A DNA stretch of 64,000 nt, taken from positions 4,836,001 through 4,900,000 of the forward strand of contig NC_016604.1 in the NCBI RefSeq assembly GCF_000230895.2, given 5' to 3'. Positions 24,259 through 31,647 of this stretch are shown here, one piece after another. The notes beneath the pieces were generated by a model, which was given only the letters and a program-made list of their open reading frames with translations, was not told the DNA's origin and searched no databases. A program made the position numbers and the translations under genes. Source of the DNA: Mycolicibacterium rhodesiae NBB3 (lineage in GTDB: Bacteria; Actinomycetota; Actinomycetes; Mycobacteriales; Mycobacteriaceae). How positions within the stretch are numbered: position 1 is the stretch's first letter; each line of letters begins with the position of its first letter.

Positions 24259-24756
24259 ATGCATGCCCAGACACCTGTCCAGATTGCGTGGGTGACGCGG
24301 GACCTCGACGCCACCGAAAAGGCGCTGACGACGTTGTTGGGCGCCAAGAGGTGGGTGCGGATACCGGACGTCCACTTCGCGCCCGACACGTGCACCTTCC
24401 GCGGGGAGCCCGCCGACTTCGTCGCCCACATCTCGTTCAGCTATGCGGGTGACACCCAGCTCGAACTGATCGCCCCTGTCAGCGGCGGCGCGAGCGTGTA
24501 CACCGAGTTCCTCGACACCGTCGGGCCCGGATTGCACCACGTCTGTCTCGAGGCGCCGGACTCCGCGGCGTTCGACGCCGCCCTGCGTGATTTCGAGGGC
24601 AACGGCACGCCCGTCGTGCAGCAGGGGATCATGCCAGGGGGCATGCAGTTCGCCTACCTTTCGGCTGCCGACGCCGGTGTGCCCTACATCGAGGTTGCCG
24701 TGATTCCCGACGAGATCAAGTCCTTCTTCGACTACGTGAAACAGGAGCAACAGTGA
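24259..24756 (+). CDS. VOC-superfamily (glyoxalase/epimerase-like) protein
   Basis: This 165-aa vicinal-oxygen-chelate protein has paired beta-alpha-beta-beta-beta modules, with QIAWVTRDLDATEKALTTLLGAKRW at the start and GPGLHHVCLEAPD in the second half. The arrangement resembles methylmalonyl-CoA epimerase-like VOC proteins. A complete metal-ligand set was not confirmed. It is the first gene behind the KstR-type box and overlaps the next gene by 4 bp (GTGA), so it probably acts with that flavoprotein. Confidence 0.85.
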   Translation: MHAQTPVQIAWVTRDLDATEKALTTLLGAKRWVRIPDVHFAPDTCTFRGEPADFVAHISFSYAGDTQLELIAPVSGGASVYTEFLDTVGPGLHHVCLEAPDSAAFDAALRDFEGNGTPVVQQGIMPGGMQFAYLSAADAGVPYIEVAVIPDEIKSFFDYVKQEQQ

Positions 24757-26234
24757 GCGGTCTCGACATTCCGGACACCGTCGACGCGGCCGATGTACAG
24801 ACCTGGTCCGACGAGGTCGACGTCCTGGTCATCGGCTTCGGGATCGCGGGCGGATGCGCCGCAGTCAGCGCGGCGGCCGAGGGAGCGAACGTCATGGTGC
24901 TGGAGAAGGCCGCGGCGGCCGGTGGCACCAGCGCGATGGCGGGCGGGCACTTCTATCTGGGCGGCGGTACCGCGGTGCAGCAGGCCACCGGACACGACGA
25001 CAGCGCCGACGCGATGTACTCCTATCTTGTCGCGGTCTCGGCGGACCCCGACCTGGACAAGATCCGGCTCTACTGCGACGAAAGCGTTGAGCACTTCGAT
25101 TGGCTCGAGGCGCTTGGCTTTCAGTTCGAGCGCAGCTTCTGGAAGGGCAAGGTCGTGGTCCCGCCCGGCACCGAGGGGCTGTCCTACACCGGTAACGAGA
25201 AGGTGTGGCCGTACTGCGAGCAGGCCAAGCCGGCGCCGCGTGGACATTCCGTCCCGGTGCCGGGGGAGTTGGGTGGCGCCGCCATGGTCATCGACTTGCT
25301 CGTCAAGCGGGCCACCGATCAGGGCGTGCAGATCCGGTACGAGACCGGGGTGACCAATCTGGTGGTCGACGAGGGCAGGGTCGTCGGGGTCCGCTGGAAG
25401 CACTTCGGCGAGACCGGGACGATCAAGGCCAAGGCCGTCGTCATCGCCGCAGGCGGATTCGCGATGAACGCCGCGATGGTCGCCGAGCACACGCCTGCGC
25501 TCGGCCAGAAGCGCAAGACCAAACACCACGGCGAGGTCGAGCCCTACATCCTGGGCAATCCCCACGACGACGGACTCGGCATCGGTCTCGGCGTGTCGGC
25601 AGGGGGTGTGGCAGAGAACCTCGACGGGCTGTTCATCACCGCGGCCGCCTACCCGCCCGAGATTCTGCTGACCGGCGTCATCGTCAACAACCAGGGACAA
25701 CGGTTCGTCACCGAAGACTCCTACCACTCACGCACGTCGGCGTTCGTGCTGGAGCAACCCGATCAGCAGGCGTACCTGATCGTTGACGAGGCACACATGC
25801 AGATGCCCGAGATGCCGTTGATCAAGTTCATCGACGGATTCGAGACGGTGCCGGAAATGGAAGCGGCCCTGGGTATTCCGGCGGGCAACCTCGCCGCCAC
25901 CCTGGACAGGTACAACGAGAACGCCGCTCGCGGTGAGGACCCCGACTTCCACAAGCAACCGGAATACCTTGCGGCACAGGACAAGGGCCCGTGGGCCGCA
26001 TTCGACCTGTCGCTGGGTGTCGCGATGTACTCCGGATTCACCATGGGTGGGCTCGACGTGTCGATCGACGGGCAGGTGCTGAGATCGGACGGCAGCCCAA
26101 TCCCAGGCCTCTACGCCGCAGGCGCCTGCGCATCGAATATCGCGCAGGACGGCAAGGGCTACGCCAGCGGCACCCAGCTCGGCGAAGGCTCGTTCTTCGG
26201 CAGGCGCGCGGGCACGCACGCCGCGCACGCCTAG
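24753..26234 (+). CDS. FAD-binding dehydrogenase of the fumarate reductase/3-ketosteroid-Delta1-dehydrogenase group
   Basis: This 493-aa flavoprotein has its FAD motif at 25-40 (VLVIGFGIAGGCAAVSAA), EKAAAAGGTSAMAGGHFYLGGGT, the NAG-like VVIAAGGFAMN, and a C-terminal FAD loop GLYAAGACASNIAQDGKGYASGTQLGEGSFFGRRAG. These are the hallmarks of the succinate dehydrogenase/KsdD-like fold. It is coupled to the VOC gene and lies behind a perfect KstR-type box, suggesting a role in steroid or lipid breakdown. By order it matches M. tuberculosis Rv1817, recalled as a flavoprotein. Substrate unproven. The stop overlaps bacA convergently by 4 bp. Confidence 0.92.
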   Translation: MSGLDIPDTVDAADVQTWSDEVDVLVIGFGIAGGCAAVSAAAEGANVMVLEKAAAAGGTSAMAGGHFYLGGGTAVQQATGHDDSADAMYSYLVAVSADPDLDKIRLYCDESVEHFDWLEALGFQFERSFWKGKVVVPPGTEGLSYTGNEKVWPYCEQAKPAPRGHSVPVPGELGGAAMVIDLLVKRATDQGVQIRYETGVTNLVVDEGRVVGVRWKHFGETGTIKAKAVVIAAGGFAMNAAMVAEHTPALGQKRKTKHHGEVEPYILGNPHDDGLGIGLGVSAGGVAENLDGLFITAAAYPPEILLTGVIVNNQGQRFVTEDSYHSRTSAFVLEQPDQQAYLIVDEAHMQMPEMPLIKFIDGFETVPEMEAALGIPAGNLAATLDRYNENAARGEDPDFHKQPEYLAAQDKGPWAAFDLSLGVAMYSGFTMGGLDVSIDGQVLRSDGSPIPGLYAAGACASNIAQDGKGYASGTQLGEGSFFGRRAGTHAAHA

Positions 26235-28159
26235 ACCGTCGCGGGTTCCTCGCCGCCGACACGGCCGAACCGCCATTCACCGCCGCCGAGCAGTTCGAGC
26301 TCGTGGCTGTGATGCTGCTCGAGCGCTTTACGGTGGCTGACGCTGACCAGGATCGTGTCCGGCAGCTCGGTGCGAATGAGCGTGTACAGCAGGTATTCCA
26401 GACCTTCGTCCAGCGCCGAGGTCGACTCGTCGAGGAACACGGCCCTCGGTTTGGTCAACAGAATGCGCGCGAACGCGATGCGCTGCTGTTCGCCGGGGGA
26501 GAGGATCTTCGCCCAGTCCTCGACCTCGTCGAGTCGACCGATCAGGTGCGGAAGCGCCACCTTCTCCAGCGTGCGTTTCAGAGTCGCGTCGTCGATCTGA
26601 CCTTCCTCGTTCGGATAGCTGACGACGGCACGCAGATTGCCGAGCGGCACGTACGGCATCTGGGACAGGAACATGGTCTCGTTGGGGCCGCACGGTCGGG
26701 TCAACGTCCCCGAGGTGTACGGCCACAACTCGGCGAGGCTGCGCAGCAATGTCGTTTTACCCGAGCCGGATTCGCCCTTCACCGCCAAGGTGTCCCCGAC
26801 CTCGAGATGCAAGTCGAGCGGGTTGACGAGTTGTTTCCCGTCGGGTGTCCGGACCTCGATCTGATCGAGCTTGACCGTGCCGTCCTGGCATGGTGTGGTC
26901 GTGATCTCGGGCAGGGCCCTGCCCTCTTCGTTCGCCGTGAGCAACCCGTCGAGACGAATGATGGATGCGCGGTACCCGGCGAATGCGTCGTAGGCGTTGC
27001 GGAAGAAGGACAGTCCCGACTCGATGTTGCCGAACGCCGATGCCGACTGACTCATCGCGCCGAGGGTGATCTCACCCTCGAAGAACCGGGGGAACTGGAA
27101 CAAATACGGTGGCACCACGATGATTTGGCTCATCGACAGGTTCCAGCCGTAGAAGCCCATCATCCTGTTGATCCACCGTTTGTAATTCGCGACGATCGGC
27201 GCGAAGAGCTTGCGTAACCCGGTGCGTTCGGCGATCTCGCCGCGGTAGAAGGCGACGGCTTCCGACGCGTCGCGCAGTCGCACGAGCGCGTAGCGGAACG
27301 CCGCGTTGAACTTCTCGTTTCGGAACGACAGCCAGATGATCGGCCGGCCGACCCAGAACGCGATGATCGACGCGAAGATGACGTAGGTCAGCAGGATCCA
27401 GAACATCGCCTTGGGCAGTTCGTAGTTCACGAAGGGCAACGTGAGCGGACCCGAGAGGCTCCACAGAATCGCGGTGAACGAAATCATCGAGGTGATGGCG
27501 TCGACCGAGCCGAACAGCAGCGTCGACGTGGAGGTGTTCGCCGGTGTGTTGGGAAGGCCGCCGACCCCCGCGGTGAAGATGTCGATGTCGTACTGGATGC
27601 GCTGATCGGGGTTGTCGATCGTGTCGTCGATGAAACGGCCGCGGTAGTAGGCCTTTCCGTCGAGCCAGTCGCCCGTCAGTCGATCGGTCAGCCATGCGCG
27701 CCAGGCCAGCATGAAGCGCTGCGTGATGAACAGGTCGAACATGATCCGTGCGACGTGGAGGAAGGCCAGCGCAGAGAACACGATGATCGACATGTAGAAG
27801 CCGTCGCGTCCGGAGTTCTTCACTGCATCTTCGCCGGCGGCCACGCCCGACGCGACGACCTGGAAGCTCGTCATCATGTCGCTGCCCTGGTACGTGAATA
27901 GGACGGAGAGGCGGACGCCGAAGACCACCGACAGCAGGATCACCGCCAGCCACAGCCACACCTTGACGCTTTCCGGGCCTTTGAAGTAGTCGCCGGTGAT
28001 GCGCCAGAACTGCCGACCCCACACGGTGTACTTGGCGATCAGGGCACAGATCAACAGCGTCGCGACCGCCGCGATCAACCAAGCCTGGCCGATCCACTTC
28101 AGCGATGCCAGGAGCTCATGTCCCCAGTCCAGCGTCGGGGTGAACATTGCCTCTTCCAC
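26231..28159 (-). CDS. bacA: BacA/SbmA-type ABC transporter (Rv1819c-like)
   Basis: This 642-aa full ABC transporter half-molecule fuses an SbmA-like membrane domain (about six helices, to ~residue 420) to a C-terminal ATPase: Walker A GESGSGKTT, signature LSPGEQQRIAFARILL, Walker B AVFLDESTSALD and switch VSVSHR. M. tuberculosis Rv1819c of this type imports hydrophilic molecules including cobalamin and bleomycin. The ORF opens with GTG 28159, but ATG 28147 (MFTPTLDWG) has a GGAAGAGG upstream and may be the true start. Synteny with ilvG and secA2 supports orthology. It ends 4 bp into the convergent flavoprotein gene. Confidence 0.93.
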   Translation of the reverse strand: MEEAMFTPTLDWGHELLASLKWIGQAWLIAAVATLLICALIAKYTVWGRQFWRITGDYFKGPESVKVWLWLAVILLSVVFGVRLSVLFTYQGSDMMTSFQVVASGVAAGEDAVKNSGRDGFYMSIIVFSALAFLHVARIMFDLFITQRFMLAWRAWLTDRLTGDWLDGKAYYRGRFIDDTIDNPDQRIQYDIDIFTAGVGGLPNTPANTSTSTLLFGSVDAITSMISFTAILWSLSGPLTLPFVNYELPKAMFWILLTYVIFASIIAFWVGRPIIWLSFRNEKFNAAFRYALVRLRDASEAVAFYRGEIAERTGLRKLFAPIVANYKRWINRMMGFYGWNLSMSQIIVVPPYLFQFPRFFEGEITLGAMSQSASAFGNIESGLSFFRNAYDAFAGYRASIIRLDGLLTANEEGRALPEITTTPCQDGTVKLDQIEVRTPDGKQLVNPLDLHLEVGDTLAVKGESGSGKTTLLRSLAELWPYTSGTLTRPCGPNETMFLSQMPYVPLGNLRAVVSYPNEEGQIDDATLKRTLEKVALPHLIGRLDEVEDWAKILSPGEQQRIAFARILLTKPRAVFLDESTSALDEGLEYLLYTLIRTELPDTILVSVSHRKALEQHHSHELELLGGGEWRFGRVGGEEPATV

Positions 28160-28204
28160 AGGGGCAAGGTACCTCGCTTGCCTGCTACCGGCGTGGCAGT
28201 GGCC

Positions 28205-29827
28205 CTAACCGAAAGTCGTCCGAAGGTGCGCGGCCAAGCCGGCGGCGTCCGTGTGGTCGCCGACGAATCCGAGGTAACCGTCGGGCCGGATGACGACGGC
28301 CGTGCCGCCCGCCGCGTACGCGGCCGCGAAACCCGACGCGGAATCGCGGATGAGCGGCAACACGGTGGCGGCCACGTCGGCCTCAGGAGCGGCGATCAGA
28401 TAGACGGTGAGCTCGCCGCCGGCGACCGCGGCGGCGTCGTCCGCGGCTTGTTCGAAGTCGTCGACGTCGGCGGGCCCGGCCGTGCCGTCTGCGTACAGCA
28501 GCAGCGTGTGTCCGGTCCCGAGCAGTGTGAACAACCGCAGCGGTGCGGTGACGGCGTCGCGGGTCAGGCCTGTCGCATCGGGTGCGCGCCCGCCTGCGTC
28601 GGTCCCCACGATGGGGCTGCCGGAGTAGTTGACGAGCAATTGCGCCTCCCGCCGGATGACGTAGTCGACGTCGGTGGAGTCCGCACCGATGCCCTCGCGC
28701 GCGCTGCGGACCGTGCGGCCGACGACCTCTTCGCCCACGGGGCGCCGTTCGGCGTCATAGCTGGCGAGCAGAGTCGGCGCCGCGCGTCCCGACACGGCGA
28801 GCGCGAGCTTCCATGCCAGGTTGTGTGCGTCCTGGATCCCGGTGTTCATGCCCTGCGCACCCGTCGGCGGGTGGATGTGTGCGGCGTCGCCCGCGACGAA
28901 CACCCGGCCCCGGCCGTAGGCGTCGACGATGCGGTGGCTGATCCGAAAGACGGAGGACCAGCGCAGGTTTCGCGCCGTCGTCGGCTCGGGTGACAATCGG
29001 TCCAACACCGCCTGGATGTGGCTCAGGTCGGGTTTGCGCTCACCCTCGAACCCGTGCGCGAGGCCCTGCGACGGCGCAGCGGCCAGGTCGGGAGGAACGA
29101 GCATCGACATCCGGTACCGGCCTCGGCGGCGATGAGCGCCTGCGCGAAGAGCATCAGACTGGGGCAGCGGAATGCACACCAGCAGGTCGTCGGTCGCGCC
29201 GTTTCTCTGATGTATGGCGCGCACGGCGTAGCCGCGTGGTACCGACCAGTCCACCTCGACATCGCCGAGCATGTACTGCTCCTCGAATGCGCCGCCCTCG
29301 AACGTCAGTCCGAGGGCTTTACGCACGACGCTGTGCGCGCCGTCGGCGCCGAGCAGATAACTCGCGCGCACCGTCTGCGCACCCGCGTCGCCGGCAAGAG
29401 TGGCGAGCACGCCGTCGGCGTCCTGTTCGAAGCCGGTGAGCCGCCATCCACGTTCGACGGCTATCCCGCGCAGGGCCAGTTCGTCGCGCAGGATCCGTTC
29501 GGTGGCGTACTGCGGTATCGCGACGAAGCCGAACGGCACGTCGGATGGAACGGCGAAGTCGACCTCGGCGACCCGTTCGCCGTTGAGGTAGACGATTTGC
29601 CCACGCATTTGGACGGCCGCGTTTAGAACGCGTGGCAGCACACCCATCGACTCGAACACTTCGAGCGTCCGGGGTTGCACGCCAACGGCTTTGGCATACT
29701 GCGGCGGTTCGTACAGTGGGTCCACGATGCGGCAGTCGACGCCGCGTCTGGTGAGTTCGATCGCTGCGGTGAGACCGATCGGGCCGGCGCCTGCGATGAG
29801 TACTTGCGTCTGCTCGGTGTTCGGCAC
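28205..29827 (-). CDS. FAD-dependent aromatic-ring monooxygenase (PHBH-like)
   Basis: This 540-aa class A flavin monooxygenase has the FAD/NADPH motifs GAGPIG (13-18), the DG motif in LLGADGAHSVVRKALG, and the second GD motif in VFVAGDAAHIHPPTGAQGMNTGIQDAHNLAWKL. The C-terminal thioredoxin-like domain places it near MhpA/rifampicin-monooxygenase-type enzymes that hydroxylate phenols or polyketides. It is divergent from ilvG by only 20 bp. It has no obvious counterpart between Rv1819c and Rv1820 as recalled, so it may be an insertion. It carries a copy of the dispersed repeat seen at 37821. Confidence 0.92.
   Translation of the reverse strand: MPNTEQTQVLIAGAGPIGLTAAIELTRRGVDCRIVDPLYEPPQYAKAVGVQPRTLEVFESMGVLPRVLNAAVQMRGQIVYLNGERVAEVDFAVPSDVPFGFVAIPQYATERILRDELALRGIAVERGWRLTGFEQDADGVLATLAGDAGAQTVRASYLLGADGAHSVVRKALGLTFEGGAFEEQYMLGDVEVDWSVPRGYAVRAIHQRNGATDDLLVCIPLPQSDALRAGAHRRRGRYRMSMLVPPDLAAAPSQGLAHGFEGERKPDLSHIQAVLDRLSPEPTTARNLRWSSVFRISHRIVDAYGRGRVFVAGDAAHIHPPTGAQGMNTGIQDAHNLAWKLALAVSGRAAPTLLASYDAERRPVGEEVVGRTVRSAREGIGADSTDVDYVIRREAQLLVNYSGSPIVGTDAGGRAPDATGLTRDAVTAPLRLFTLLGTGHTLLLYADGTAGPADVDDFEQAADDAAAVAGGELTVYLIAAPEADVAATVLPLIRDSASGFAAAYAAGGTAVVIRPDGYLGFVGDHTDAAGLAAHLRTTFG
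29130..29152. repeat. coding-region copy of the 37821 repeat motif
   Basis: This 23-bp stretch differs at one base from the corresponding 23 bases of the 30-bp tandem repeat at 37821-37920 (core GAGCGCTTGCGCGAAGAGC, here with C for the first T of TT). It lies in frame in the monooxygenase gene, encoding ALRAGAHR on the minus strand. Confidence 0.65.
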
Positions 29828-29847
29828 GCGCTGATTATGCTGCCTTC

Positions 29848-31500
29848 ATGAGCATCGACGCTCCGGTACCGACGGCGGTCAACGCGGGTCACCTGATCGC
29901 CCGGCGGCTGCGCGCCAGTGGCATCGACACGATCTTCACCCTCTCGGGCGGTCACCTGTTCCCGATATACGACGGCTGCCAAGCGGAGAACGTCCGACTG
30001 ATCGACACCCGGCACGAGCAGACCGCGGCGTTTGCGGCCGAGGGCTGGTCGAAGGTCACCCGCGTGCCCGGGGTCGCGGCGCTGACCGCCGGACCCGGCG
30101 TCACCAACGGGATGAGTGCGATGGCCGCTGCCGCGCAGAACCAGTCGCCGCTCGTCGTGCTCGGCGGCCGGGCACCGGCGGCGCGCTGGGGACAGGGATC
30201 GCTGCAGGAGATCGACCATGTGCCGTTCGTCGCACCGCTGACCCGATTCGCCACGACCGCGCAGTCGCCGGACGCGGTCGGTCCACTGATCGACGATGCG
30301 TTGCGGGCCGCGACGGGTGCCGACGGACAGCCGACAGGGGTGTCCTTCGTCGATTTCCCGATGGACTACCTGTTCGGCGAGGCCCGCGACGGCGGCGGAC
30401 CGGGCGCGCTGGCCCGTGCGTCGACGGTCGCCGCGCCTGACGGCAACGCGGTGGACGCGGCGCTCGCCTTGCTCGCCGGCGCCGAGCGACCGGTCATCAT
30501 GGCGGGCACCAATGTGTGGTGGGGACGTGCCGAGATCGCGCTGCTGCGACTGGCTGAAGAGTTGCGCATTCCCGTGTTGATGAATGGCATGGCGCGCGGC
30601 GTCGTGCCCGCAGACCATGACCTCGCGTTCTCACGGGCACGATCGAAAGCGTTGGGGGAGGCCGACGTTGCGCTGGTGATAGGCGTGCCGATGGATTTCC
30701 GGCTCGGCTTCGGCAAGGTGTTCGGACCCGACACGTTGCTCATCGCGGCCGATCGGGTCGAACCCGGCCGGCCCCACCCACGCGAGGTTGCCGCCGGTTT
30801 GTACGGCGACCTGACGACCATTCTGTCGGCGCTGGCCGAGGCCGGTCCGACCGATCACGAGGCGTGGATCGCCGACCTGCGCACGACGGAGACCGCCGCA
30901 CGAGCCGGTGAGGCCGCCGAACTCGCCGACGACCGCACGCCACTGCACCCGATGCGGGTGTACGCCGCGGTGAGCGAGATGCTGGATCGCGACGCCATCG
31001 TCGTGATCGACGCCGGGGATTTCGGCTCTTACGCCGGCCGGGTCATCGACAGCTACGTACCGGGCGCATGGCTGGACAGCGGCCCGTTCGGGTGCCTTGG
31101 TTCGGGCCCGGGCTACGCGCTGGCGGCCAAGCTCGCGCGACCGGACCGGCAGGTGGTGCTCCTGCAGGGCGACGGCGCGTTCGGATTCTCGGGGATGGAG
31201 TGGGACACGCTGGTGCGCCACGGCGTGCACGTCGTGTCGGTGATCGGCAATAACGGCATCTGGGCGTTGGAGAAGCATCCGATGGAGATGCTGTACGGCT
31301 ACTCGGTGGTCGCCGAGCTGCGACCCGGCACCCGATACGACGAGGTGGTCACCGCGTTGGGCGGGCACGGCGAGTTGGTGGCGACGCCTGCCGACCTGCG
31401 GCCCGCCCTGGATCGGGCGTTCGCCGCCGGTCTGCCCGCCGTCGTCAATGCCCTGACCGACCCGACGGTGGCCTATCCGCGTCGCTCGAATCTCGGCTGA
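29848..31500 (+). CDS. ilvG: thiamine-diphosphate-dependent acetolactate synthase-like enzyme
   Basis: This 550-aa ThDP enzyme has the three usual domains: N-terminal pyrimidine-binding with the activating Glu in TRHEQTAAFAAEGW, a central domain, and a C-terminal pyrophosphate-binding domain with GDGAFGFSGMEWDTLVRHGVHVVSVIGNN. It is the single-chain form without a visible regulatory-subunit gene nearby, orthologous by order to M. tuberculosis Rv1820 (ilvG). The annotated reaction is condensation of two pyruvates to acetolactate, though other 2-oxoacid reactions are possible in this branch. It starts at ATG 29848, 20 bp from the divergent monooxygenase. Confidence 0.92.
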   Translation: MSIDAPVPTAVNAGHLIARRLRASGIDTIFTLSGGHLFPIYDGCQAENVRLIDTRHEQTAAFAAEGWSKVTRVPGVAALTAGPGVTNGMSAMAAAAQNQSPLVVLGGRAPAARWGQGSLQEIDHVPFVAPLTRFATTAQSPDAVGPLIDDALRAATGADGQPTGVSFVDFPMDYLFGEARDGGGPGALARASTVAAPDGNAVDAALALLAGAERPVIMAGTNVWWGRAEIALLRLAEELRIPVLMNGMARGVVPADHDLAFSRARSKALGEADVALVIGVPMDFRLGFGKVFGPDTLLIAADRVEPGRPHPREVAAGLYGDLTTILSALAEAGPTDHEAWIADLRTTETAARAGEAAELADDRTPLHPMRVYAAVSEMLDRDAIVVIDAGDFGSYAGRVIDSYVPGAWLDSGPFGCLGSGPGYALAAKLARPDRQVVLLQGDGAFGFSGMEWDTLVRHGVHVVSVIGNNGIWALEKHPMEMLYGYSVVAELRPGTRYDEVVTALGGHGELVATPADLRPALDRAFAAGLPAVVNALTDPTVAYPRRSNLG

Positions 31501-31525
31501 GCCCTTCCGATTGCCATCTATCGGT

Positions 31526-31541
31526 CCTTCGACAGCGAAGG
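31526..31541 (+). terminator. candidate intrinsic hairpin after ilvG
   Basis: CCTTCG-ACAG-CGAAGG forms a perfect 6-bp stem with a four-base loop 25 bp after the ilvG stop. No T-tract follows, so it would be a weak, mycobacterial-style terminator. Confidence 0.35.
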
Positions 31542-31567
31542 TGCGCGAAGTCCGCACATCTGTCGGT

Positions 31568-31584
31568 GTGTCGGCTGCCGACAC
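31568..31584. promoter_or_regulatory. perfect 8-bp inverted repeat upstream of secA2
   Basis: GTGTCGGC-T-GCCGACAC lies 63 bp upstream of the secA2 start in the 147-bp ilvG-secA2 gap. It could be an operator or a second hairpin; the one-base spacer favours a protein-binding site. No regulator is known. Confidence 0.4.
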
Positions 31585-31647
31585 GCACGTCCCCTAGCGA
31601 CGTGTGGGCCCACGTGGATGAGGGGAGGGGCCGCGTACCGTAAACCT

